This document shows, piece by piece, positions 14,903 to 22,335 of a DNA stretch of 49,815 nt (positions are counted from its first letter, which is position 1; the number at the start of each line of letters is the position of its first letter). The notes under the pieces were generated by a model, which ran no database searches, was not told the DNA's origin, and saw nothing but the letters and a program-made list of their open reading frames with translations. Source of the stretch: Methanomassiliicoccales archaeon UBA280. Lineage in GTDB: Archaea; Thermoplasmatota; Thermoplasmata; SG8-5. The DNA lies in NCBI GenBank assembly GCA_002499085.1, contig DAKD01000035.1:1-49815 (forward strand). The letters run 5' to 3'. The translations under genes were made by a program, and so were the position numbers.

Positions 14903-15892
14903 TCACCCCTCCGCCCTGAGCAGGTGGTCAAGTATCGTGATGGCAACCATGGCCTCGGCCACTGGCACCAGCCTCGGGCAGATGCACGGGTCATGCCTCC
15001 CTCTGACAGAGATCCTGGCCCGCTTCATGGTCCGGAGGTCCACCGTGTCCTGCCCGATGCCTATCGAGCTTGTAGGTTTCACTGCGATCCTGCAGACAAT
15101 GGGCATGCCGTTGCTTATGCCGCCCAGTATCCCGCCGGCATTGTTCGTCCGCGTCATCAGCTTTCCTTTTCCGATGATTATGGGGTCGTTGTTCTCCGAG
15201 CCTTTCATCGTTGCGCTGGCGAAGCCCGCCCCTATCTCAACGCCCTTCACCCCGCCAATGCCCATGAGCGCCTTTGCCAGGTCAGCGTCCAGTTTGTCGA
15301 AGACGGGTTCCCCCAGGCCCGGCCGGACACCGGCGGCGATTACTTCGACAATGCCCCCGACAGAATCATTCTCAGCCTTGGCCCTCATTATCTCTCTGTC
15401 GAAATCCGCAGCCCCGCGGACGCTGACTGTTCTGCCGCTGACACTCACCCCGCGTGTTGCCAGCACCTGCTTCGCCACGGCCCCGGCCATGACTCTCGCG
15501 ACAGTCTCCCGGGCAGAGGAGCGCCCGCCCCCCGGGCTTATCTTCCCGTATTTCAGGTAATAAGAAAGGTCTGCATGCCCGGGCCTGGGCTTGTGTGTTA
15601 TCTCATCGTAGTCGGAAGGCCTCGCATCCGTGTTCATGACTTTTATTCTGATGGGCTTTCCGTTTGTCCTTCCCCCCGTGAAACCGGAAATGACTTCCAG
15701 CCTGTCTGGCTCGTTCCTCTGCGAAACTCCGGGGCCTGTCCCGGGCCTGCGCCTGTCCAGCTCCCTCTGCACCTCGTCCGGCGAGATGGTGATTCCCTTG
15801 GGGCAGCCCTCGATGATGACGCCGACTGAACCGCTGTGCGACTCTCCGAATGTGGTTATCCTGAATTTCTTTCCGAACGTGTCTCCTGTCAT
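14903..15892 (-). CDS. aroC: Chorismate synthase
   Basis: Converts EPSP to chorismate with reduced FMN. Conserved blocks are all present: FRITTFGESHSGSVGVIIEG at the N-terminus, HKPRPGHADLSY, GGGRSSARETVARVMAGAVA, RTNNAGGILGGISNGMPIV and SVRGRHDPCICPR. ATG 15892 lies two bases after the aroA stop; a longer open frame reaching 16222 is a shadow of aroA. At 329 residues it is somewhat shorter than most, but no core motif is missing. Followed directly by the mutase-DAHP synthase gene. Confidence 0.93.
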   Translation of the reverse strand: MTGDTFGKKFRITTFGESHSGSVGVIIEGCPKGITISPDEVQRELDRRRPGTGPGVSQRNEPDRLEVISGFTGGRTNGKPIRIKVMNTDARPSDYDEITHKPRPGHADLSYYLKYGKISPGGGRSSARETVARVMAGAVAKQVLATRGVSVSGRTVSVRGAADFDREIMRAKAENDSVGGIVEVIAAGVRPGLGEPVFDKLDADLAKALMGIGGVKGVEIGAGFASATMKGSENNDPIIIGKGKLMTRTNNAGGILGGISNGMPIVCRIAVKPTSSIGIGQDTVDLRTMKRARISVRGRHDPCICPRLVPVAEAMVAITILDHLLRAEG

Positions 15893-15894
15893 GG

Positions 15895-17124
15895 CTACAC
15901 CGCCCTGATGTCCGCGCCGAGGCCGGCAAGGTCCCGGGCGAAGTCGGGATACGATTTCGAAATGACATGGGCATTGTTTATTATAGTCTCTCCCTCCGCG
16001 GCGAGGCCGGCGACTGCCAGCGCCATTGCTATCCTGTGGTCGCCGTGCCCATCGAGTTCGGCGCCTTTCAGTTCTGAACCCCGCACCAACAGCCCGTCGG
16101 GAAGTTCCTCTATTTCCGCCCCCATCTTCCGGAGCTCGGTGCACATTGCCGAGATTCTGTCCGACTCTTTCATCCTGGCATGACCGACATTGCCCAACGC
16201 AGTCTCCCCCTCCGCGCAGCATGCCACAACAGCGAGTGCGGGCAGCAGGTCCGGAGTGTCCCCGAGGTCCAGCGTCGTGCCGTTCCCGGACATTATCTTC
16301 TCGGCCATGCTGGAGAAAGCCCTGTCGCCCTGGCCATCCTCACTGTCAAGGCCCAGGACCTCGATGTCCGAACAGGTAACGATTGCTGCGGCCCGGAGGA
16401 AGGCGGCCGAAGACCAGTCTCCCGGAACAGCAAAATCGGCAGGGGCGTATGACTGGCCTCCCGGCACGAAGAATCTGGCTCCGTCCCTGCTCCAGACCTT
16501 TATTCCGGACCTTTCAAGATGCTTCAGCGTCAAGTCCACGTACGGCCTCGATCTCACACCGTCGGCATCTATGACGGAGTCATTCTCAGCTAGGGGGCAT
16601 GCGATGAGCAGGGCAGAGACGAACTGCGAGCTCTGCGCGTCCAGCTTCGTGGCCCCGCCGGACATCCTGCCGCCGACGCAAACGGGCGCGCAGCCGTCGT
16701 TCCGCAGGGATTTGGAGCGCTTGGCTCCGAGGTCGGCGAGAGACCTCAGGAGCGGGTCCATGGGCCTGGCGCAGAGCCCGGGCGTGCCTGTCAGCGTGGC
16801 AGCGCCGTCGCAAAGCGCTGCAATGCCGGCCATCAGCCTCAAGGTGGTGCCGGAGTCCCCGACATGGATGTCTGACTTGGGGACCTTCGGCCTTCCTGCA
16901 AAACCCGTGATCTCCAGAGCTTCGCCGCCGGCCGCGATCCCGGCGCCGAAAAGCCTGCAGGCCTCAATGGTTGCCGCTGTATCGTCACAAGCCAGCGGGT
17001 TGAGTATCGCAGACTTGCCCTCGGCCAGGCTCGCAGACACTATGGCCCTGTGTGTGTGGCTCTTCGAGGCCGGCGCCGCAACAGTGCCGGAAAGCCTTTC
17101 TGTCTTCCTGACAATCAGCCTCAC
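15895..17124 (-). CDS. aroA: 3-phosphoshikimate 1-carboxyvinyltransferase (EPSP synthase)
   Basis: Transfers the enolpyruvyl group of PEP to shikimate 3-phosphate. At 409 residues it shows the six-fold repeat fold signatures: APASKSHTHRAIVSASLAEG near the N-terminus, HVGDSGTTLRLMAGIAALCD, QSSQFVSALLIACPLA, KESDRISAMCTELRKMGAEI and GHGDHRIAMALAVAGLAAEG. The start is GTG and overlaps the aroE stop as GTGA. The glyphosate-region motif carries the plain 'GDSGTT' sequence rather than the class I 'GNAGTAMR'; this is usual for archaeal and class II-like enzymes. Confidence 0.93.
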   Translation of the reverse strand: MRLIVRKTERLSGTVAAPASKSHTHRAIVSASLAEGKSAILNPLACDDTAATIEACRLFGAGIAAGGEALEITGFAGRPKVPKSDIHVGDSGTTLRLMAGIAALCDGAATLTGTPGLCARPMDPLLRSLADLGAKRSKSLRNDGCAPVCVGGRMSGGATKLDAQSSQFVSALLIACPLAENDSVIDADGVRSRPYVDLTLKHLERSGIKVWSRDGARFFVPGGQSYAPADFAVPGDWSSAAFLRAAAIVTCSDIEVLGLDSEDGQGDRAFSSMAEKIMSGNGTTLDLGDTPDLLPALAVVACCAEGETALGNVGHARMKESDRISAMCTELRKMGAEIEELPDGLLVRGSELKGAELDGHGDHRIAMALAVAGLAAEGETIINNAHVISKSYPDFARDLAGLGADIRAV

Positions 17125-17927
17125 GGAATGCCTCCGACGGCCCGCCTCATAACGTCAAGCGGCGCGTCTCTTCCTGTGAAGAGCCTGAACTGCTCGGCAC
17201 CCTGGTGCAGCAGCATCTCTGTGCCTGGTATTGCCCTAGCGCCCGCTTCCCTGGCCTGCCGGATCAGCTCCGTCTCGGAAGGGCCGTAGGCCATGTCCAG
17301 GACTGTCATCCCTCTGCGCAGGAATCCGTCCGGCAGAACCTGTTTTCCGGGCGTGGCGTTGACGAATATGTCGGGCTTTGTGTTCCCGATGAAATCTGAA
17401 TTGCAGCCTTTGGCCTCAATGCTATAGAATTCTCCGACCGAGCCGGCAAGCTCCACCGCCTTGTCGAGCGTCCTGTTGAGAATCGTGAGGGATTTCGGCC
17501 CACAGCTGGCCAGGGCAAATGCCGCTGCCCTGGCAGCGCCGCCCGCGCCCAGTAGCATGACATCGCTTCCGCGGATTTTCGCGCCGGCATCCTCGAGCGC
17601 CCGCAGGCAGCCGATTCCGTCCGTGTTATGGCCTTCCAGTACGGTTCCTCTCACAATGATTGTGTTGGCAGCGCCCGCCCGTTTCGCATCCTCGGACAGA
17701 TTGTCCAGGTGGGCAATCGCGCTTGTCTTGTGAGGCATTGTCACGCTCAGACCGGCGATTCCGCCGGCCCGGACCGAAGCCATGAATGCCTCCAGCCCGG
17801 CCGCCGTGACCCTGCAACTCTCGAATCGGAATTTTTTGTCCATGCCCAGGCACTCGAGGGCCGCATTGTGCATGGCAGGGCTGAGCGAGTGTTCCACAGG
17901 ATTCCCTATCAGGACCAGGCGCATCAT
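17121..17927 (-). CDS. aroE: Shikimate dehydrogenase
   Basis: Reduces 3-dehydroshikimate with NADPH. A 268-residue enzyme: the substrate-binding block GNPVEHSLSPAMHNAALECL, the catalytic lysine in LSVTMPHKTSAIAHLD, NTDGIGCLRALED supplying the catalytic aspartate, the Rossmann loop LLGAGGAARAAAFAL and NRT for NADP, and VLDMAYGPSETELIRQA at the C-terminal side. Its ATG overlaps the stop of the kinase-dehydroquinase gene (ATGA) and its own stop overlaps aroA (GTGA), so translation is coupled in both directions. Confidence 0.93.
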   Translation of the reverse strand: MMRLVLIGNPVEHSLSPAMHNAALECLGMDKKFRFESCRVTAAGLEAFMASVRAGGIAGLSVTMPHKTSAIAHLDNLSEDAKRAGAANTIIVRGTVLEGHNTDGIGCLRALEDAGAKIRGSDVMLLGAGGAARAAAFALASCGPKSLTILNRTLDKAVELAGSVGEFYSIEAKGCNSDFIGNTKPDIFVNATPGKQVLPDGFLRRGMTVLDMAYGPSETELIRQAREAGARAIPGTEMLLHQGAEQFRLFTGRDAPLDVMRRAVGGIP

Positions 17928-19009
17928 CTGAGCCCTATCCCCCTGTACAGCTCAACCATCTCAGATAGTTCATGCTGGCCCTCTCCGGTGCTTTTCCCTA
18001 CATAGCAATATGCCAGATACGAGCCGAGCAGCGGCATTCTGATCCTGAGGTCTCTTCCGAACTTGCCCAACGGCACGATTATTATGTCCGTCAAAGTCTC
18101 ATGGAGGCTCTCCAGCCGCCTGCCGTCCTCGGGCGTACTCACGCCCACAGCAAGCTTCAGGAGGTCTGCATCCCCTTTCTCAGGCAGTTCCTCAGGCAGG
18201 CCCTTAGGTTCGTGCATCGAGGCGATGACTCTGCAGCCGGCATTCCTGGCCATTGCGAAGTTTCTCGTGTAATCCTCCGAGCCCAGCTTCAAATCCACAA
18301 ACTCGCACCCTGCCTTTATTGCGTCCCCGAGCCTTGGGCCGCCCCTCCTGTCTGTGGCGATGACAGGCAGCGGGCATTTCCGGACAAGGCGCGCCGCATC
18401 GGCCCGGGGCATCAGGTCCAGCCTCAGCTCCGCCATCGTTGCGCCGCCCGCCGCTGCGGTCATCATGTCCAGTTCGGGGTGTTCGCCTGAAATGCATGCG
18501 CATATCCTTATACGTGGCTTGGCAGCGATCGTTCGTATTCTTTCCGCAGTTTCCTCAACGCTGCCGCCCGAATCGATTTTCCAGTCCCGGTTCATGTAAT
18601 ACGGGGCTCTGGCTGTCAGGTATTTTTCCAGGCCCTCCCGGGAGCAGTCCGGCAGAAGCGGCCGCTCGGCCGATTCCCTCAGCCTGGGCAGAAGAATCCC
18701 GGGGGCCGCGTCAAGCTGTATCACCACGCCGTTCAGTCTCAGCGAGCGCATGTTCTCGGGGCGCAGAACAGCCCCGCCGCCCGTGGCAATAACCATGTTG
18801 TCCAGTTCAGCCAGGTCCGCCACGGTCTCTGCCTCCATTCTCCGGAAATGGTTTTCGCCGGACTCCGCGAATATCCGAGCCACAGGCCGGTTCGCCCTTG
18901 CCTCCACAATGCTGTCCGTGTCGGCAAACCCCATGCCCAGCATCTTCGCGGCACGCTGCCCGGCCGAGGTCTTGCCCGAGCCCATCGGGCCGATGAGAAC
19001 TATATTCAG
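17924..19009 (-). CDS. Shikimate kinase-3-dehydroquinate dehydratase fusion, probable CTG start
   Basis: Residues 1-165 form a bacterial-type (AroK/AroL, P-loop) shikimate kinase: GPMGSGKTSAG Walker A, FADTDSIVEARA, FRRMEAETV, ATGGGAVLRPE. Residues about 170-361 form a type I dehydroquinase: CACISGEHPELDMM, AELRLDLMPRADAA, the catalytic His in VIASMHEPKG and the Schiff-base Lys in LLKLAVGVSTPED. The first ATG (18985) would start inside the P-loop and cut off its beta-strand. The frame continues upstream without ATG, GTG or TTG; a CTG at 19009 overlaps the aroB stop as CTGA, 8 bases after GGGAGG, and gives a complete kinase (LNIVLIGPMGSGKT). Most archaea use a GHMP-type shikimate kinase, so this looks acquired. 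Confidence 0.85.
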   Translation of the reverse strand: MNIVLIGPMGSGKTSAGQRAAKMLGMGFADTDSIVEARANRPVARIFAESGENHFRRMEAETVADLAELDNMVIATGGGAVLRPENMRSLRLNGVVIQLDAAPGILLPRLRESAERPLLPDCSREGLEKYLTARAPYYMNRDWKIDSGGSVEETAERIRTIAAKPRIRICACISGEHPELDMMTAAAGGATMAELRLDLMPRADAARLVRKCPLPVIATDRRGGPRLGDAIKAGCEFVDLKLGSEDYTRNFAMARNAGCRVIASMHEPKGLPEELPEKGDADLLKLAVGVSTPEDGRRLESLHETLTDIIIVPLGKFGRDLRIRMPLLGSYLAYCYVGKSTGEGQHELSEMVELYRGIGLR

Positions 19010-20094
19010 GCCGCCATCCTCCCGAGCGTGTTCCTGACCTGGTCTCGGCCGATTTCATCGGAGACAGTCACCCTGCCAATGGCGGCAGGCAGCACGAACC
19101 TGATCTTTCCGCGCGCCTTTTTCTTGTCGGCCTCCATGAATCCCAGCACCGCGTCGATGTCAGTGCCCCGGGGCAAGGCCTCCGGCAGGCCGAACGTCCG
19201 CAGAAGTGCCGAAATCCTGTCCAGCTCGGACTCAGCCATCAGGTCTGCGTCAACGGACAGTCTGGCAGCGAACAGCATGCCTATCGCCACGGCCTCCCCG
19301 TGCCTGAGAGTCCCATAGCCCGCGGCTGCCTCCAGCGCATGGCCCAAGGTGTGGCCGAAATTCAGGACCAGCCTCTCGCCCGTGTCCCTCTCGTCCCTCC
19401 GGACGATACCGGCCTTGATGGAACTGCATTTGGCCACGGCCGCCTCCAGTGCAGCCGCGTCCCGGCGCCCTAGGGCCGAGGAATTCCTCCCCAGCCAGGA
19501 AAAGAATCTCCCGTCGCAGGCGATGCCATACTTGGCAACCTCCGCAAGACCAGAAACAAAATCCCTTTCGGGGAGCGTGTGCAGGACATCGACATCCGAG
19601 ATCACGGCCAAGGGCTGGTGGAAAGCCCCGACAAGGTTCTTGCCGCCCGCGATATTCACGGCCGACTTGCCCCCGATGGCGCTGTCGGCCTGCGCAAGCA
19701 GCGTGGTCGGGACCTGGGCGAGGACCACACCCCTCAGGTAGGTCGCGGCGACAAAGCCTGCCATGTCCCCTACGACGCCGCCTCCGAGTCCGACGATGCA
19801 TGCATCGCGGCCCAGTCCCATTTTCGAGAGTGTGGAGCACAGCCTCTCCGCCTCGGCAAGCGATTTCGACGTCTCCGAGTCTGGCATCTCCAGAATACAT
19901 CCGCGGATGCCCGCGGCCTCCAGGCTTTCGGCGAGCGTCCCGCCGTAAATCCCGTTCACTGTCGGGTTGGTGACGACGGCACAACTTTCACTGACACCCA
20001 TGTCGGTCAGCAGCTTTCCGGTGCCTCTCAGTATCCCGCGGCCTACGAGGATATGGCATGCGTCGCCTTCCGGCCCAAGTTCGATTTTCTTCAT
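19006..20094 (-). CDS. aroB: 3-dehydroquinate synthase
   Basis: Cyclises DAHP to 3-dehydroquinate using NAD and zinc. The 362-residue enzyme shows the NAD-binding VGLGGGVVGDMAGFVAATYL, the loop VPTTLLAQADSAIGGKSAVN, GLAEVAKYGIACD and the zinc ligands in LNFGHTLGHALEAAAGYG. ATG 20094 (MKKIELGPEG) lies about 38 bp from a TATA box; the ATG at 20118 would be only 14 bp from it. It is the first gene of the shikimate operon. The presence of aroB and a true DAHP synthase shows the canonical route is used, not the archaeal aminodehydroquinate (DKFP) route. Confidence 0.93.
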   Translation of the reverse strand: MKKIELGPEGDACHILVGRGILRGTGKLLTDMGVSESCAVVTNPTVNGIYGGTLAESLEAAGIRGCILEMPDSETSKSLAEAERLCSTLSKMGLGRDACIVGLGGGVVGDMAGFVAATYLRGVVLAQVPTTLLAQADSAIGGKSAVNIAGGKNLVGAFHQPLAVISDVDVLHTLPERDFVSGLAEVAKYGIACDGRFFSWLGRNSSALGRRDAAALEAAVAKCSSIKAGIVRRDERDTGERLVLNFGHTLGHALEAAAGYGTLRHGEAVAIGMLFAARLSVDADLMAESELDRISALLRTFGLPEALPRGTDIDAVLGFMEADKKKARGKIRFVLPAAIGRVTVSDEIGRDQVRNTLGRMAA

Positions 20095-20127
20095 CGCGGT
20101 TCCTGGGGATGGCAACATACTCAATCG

Positions 20128-20136
20128 GTAAATAAC
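20128..20136 (-). promoter_or_regulatory. TATA box of the shikimate operon
   Basis: GTTATTTAC on the minus strand just downstream of the U32 gene stop. It gives the six aro genes their own promoter with a leader of about 12 nt. Confidence 0.5.
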
Positions 20137-20139
20137 TTT

Positions 20140-22200
20140 TCAGTCCACGCCCCGGCTGAAATGGCCTGTGGTATGGCCTCTCCTGATCTTCCTGTCGTCG
20201 AACTCCCCGCCCGAGAGTATGGTCCTGTAGATCCGGACTGTCTTGCCTGTCTCGCCGGCCGGATCGATGCAGAACCACCTGATACCCGCGTCCAGGTATT
20301 GCCTGGCCTTGCTGAACAGCCCCAGGTCGGTGCAGTTCAGGATTTCCGTTGCCCCGTGGATCTTCCTGGTCCTGAACCGCCTTCCCGACTCGTCCTCCAG
20401 CACAGGGTCGCCCAGCGGCTCCTTCGTGGTCATCAGCACAAGGGGCCCGTGCACCATGGCTATGAATCTCTTGGACCTGAAATCCCTCAGCTCCGCGAAA
20501 TTCAGCTCGGGCGAGATGATGGGAATGCCAGGGCAAGAGTCCAGGCTTATGTCGTTGAACACGTTGAAGGACATGTCCAGATGCATCCCGCCACTGTATC
20601 TCCTCCTGACAAGCTCCGAGGCCAACCCGCGCTCGCCGGCCAGCACCCCGTCCGGTTTGACATGCTCTATCGTCGAAAGCGCCTGCTCCACGTCGGAGTC
20701 GCACATTATCCCGGGCGCCGATAGGAAGAATTTCGCATTTTTGACAGCGGCCTTTGCCTCGGCCGCGTCGTCCGCGAAAACGCTGTAATAGACTACATCG
20801 GCGCCGGATTTGTCCGCGCTGGCCGCCGCTTCTATGCTCCTGGTCCTCACGAAGAGCTTGGGGCTCCCTTCCGGATTTTTCGCCTGAATCCGCGGGAGTC
20901 TTAACTCACGCGGCCTCACGGGCCTGGATTTCGGCTCGAACTCCCTTCCCAGGTCAACAGTCAGATCCGCCGACGAGGTCTTGTAGATTCGCGCGCCGTT
21001 CCTGGCGCCTTTGACATGAATCTCAACTGTGTCGCCCCTCTCCGCGCGCTCAGCCTCTCTGCCGTCCAGCAGTATCCTGTTGACCACGTTCCCGCTCCTG
21101 CCCCGGTCGCCCAGGGCCATGACCCCGTCGCCTGTCCGGAGGCTTGATTCCAGAGTGAGCTTGCCTTGGTTCATGACGCCGAGGAAGATGCCCCTGTTCA
21201 TGGGCATGTCCGGGTCCACGATAGAGCCGTTGAATGCGAACCCGGTCGTGAAATCCCTGTTGAAGGCCATCATCAGTTCCCCGATGTCGCGCTCTTCCAC
21301 GGAGAAATCCCCGCCGGCGCGATGCATGTCCAGGTACTTTCTGTAAATCCTCGTCACCACGCCGGTGTAGACAGGACCGCGCATCCTGCCCTCTATCTTC
21401 AGGGCGACTGCGCCGGTTGCGGCAATCTCCGGTATCCTCTCAATCAGGCAGAGGTCGCTGGTGCTGAGCGGGTATGTGCCGTTGTACATGCGCCTGCAGG
21501 GCTGGGCACACCTGCCCCTGTTTCCGCTCCTGCCGCCTGCAATGGACGAGAAAAGGCATTGCCCGCTGTAGCTGAGGCACAGGGCTCCGTGCCCGAAGAC
21601 CTCGACCGGAATCCTGCTGGCCATGGCCCTTATCTGCTCCAGGCCGAGCTCCCTCGGAAGGATCACCCTGTCCGCGCCTTCGGGAATGGCATAGACATTG
21701 GCCACGGTGGCCTGGGTGGACATATGCACCGCGCATTTCGGCGCGCATTTCCTTATCAGCGGAATCAGGCAGGGGTCCTGAACGATGACGGCGTCCGCGC
21801 CGGAGGCTCCGACAGCGCCAATCATGTCGAAATAATCCTCTATCTCGGAATTCTTCACCAGTGTGTTCGCAGTCACATGGACCTTCACGCCATTCCCGTG
21901 GCAGAAGTCCACTATGTCGGGAAGATGCTCGTGCCCGAAATTCTCAGCGAACCTCCTGGCATTGAACGAATCCAGCCCCAGGTAGACAGCGTCCGCGCCG
22001 TTCGCCACGCCGGCCCTGAGGCTGTCCCTGTCTCCTGCCGGCACCAGCAACTCCATGTTGTGCACGGGCCGCCATATTCCCCCCGGGATTAAAACCTTGG
22101 CGGGCTCCTGCGGGCGCAGCAATCGGCGCTCTTCCAAGGCTGCGGCTTCCGGCCCGGCAGGAAGCCCCAGCTCATTCAAGCGCCGGTAATTTCCGCTCAT
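20140..22200 (-). CDS. Peptidase U32 family protein
   Basis: A 686-residue member of the U32 (collagenase-like, YegQ/RlhA) family. After about 48 residues of extra N-terminus the family start MELLVPAGDRDSLRAGVANG, ADAVYLGLDSFNARR and the conserved VFGHGALCLSYSGQCLFSS plus GNRGRCAQPCRR (Fe-S or metal-binding cysteines) are present, followed by LKIEGRMRGPVYTGVVTRIYRKYLD in two parts and a long C-terminal second lobe. U32 proteins are now linked to tRNA, rRNA and quinone hydroxylation (family knowledge). ATG 22200 is preferred to ATG 22221, which is only about 19 bp from the TATA box. Confidence 0.85.
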   Translation of the reverse strand: MSGNYRRLNELGLPAGPEAAALEERRLLRPQEPAKVLIPGGIWRPVHNMELLVPAGDRDSLRAGVANGADAVYLGLDSFNARRFAENFGHEHLPDIVDFCHGNGVKVHVTANTLVKNSEIEDYFDMIGAVGASGADAVIVQDPCLIPLIRKCAPKCAVHMSTQATVANVYAIPEGADRVILPRELGLEQIRAMASRIPVEVFGHGALCLSYSGQCLFSSIAGGRSGNRGRCAQPCRRMYNGTYPLSTSDLCLIERIPEIAATGAVALKIEGRMRGPVYTGVVTRIYRKYLDMHRAGGDFSVEERDIGELMMAFNRDFTTGFAFNGSIVDPDMPMNRGIFLGVMNQGKLTLESSLRTGDGVMALGDRGRSGNVVNRILLDGREAERAERGDTVEIHVKGARNGARIYKTSSADLTVDLGREFEPKSRPVRPRELRLPRIQAKNPEGSPKLFVRTRSIEAAASADKSGADVVYYSVFADDAAEAKAAVKNAKFFLSAPGIMCDSDVEQALSTIEHVKPDGVLAGERGLASELVRRRYSGGMHLDMSFNVFNDISLDSCPGIPIISPELNFAELRDFRSKRFIAMVHGPLVLMTTKEPLGDPVLEDESGRRFRTRKIHGATEILNCTDLGLFSKARQYLDAGIRWFCIDPAGETGKTVRIYRTILSGGEFDDRKIRRGHTTGHFSRGVD

Positions 22201-22235
22201 CGCGCCTCTCAGGGAAAACATTTTGTACAGACTAC

Positions 22236-22245
22236 GTTATACATA
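22236..22245. promoter_or_regulatory. Divergent TATA region between U32 and LamG genes
   Basis: GTTATACATA reads as TATGTATAAC on the minus strand; the near-symmetric A/T block can serve the U32 gene (leader about 15 nt) and the LamG gene (leader about 70 nt). Confidence 0.4.
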
Positions 22246-22335
22246 CTATGGAGACAGGGAGGCATAGGGCCGCAGCGGGAACCCGGGTCAGAATGATTCG
22301 CCGCGGCTTGGCTGGAAACGAAGAGAGGTGAAGAT

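Noticed and set aside
14903..16222. Long N-terminal extension of aroC (110 residues)
   Set aside because: It is Arg/Gly-rich out-of-frame translation of aroA; the ATG at 15892 fits the family start and operon spacing.
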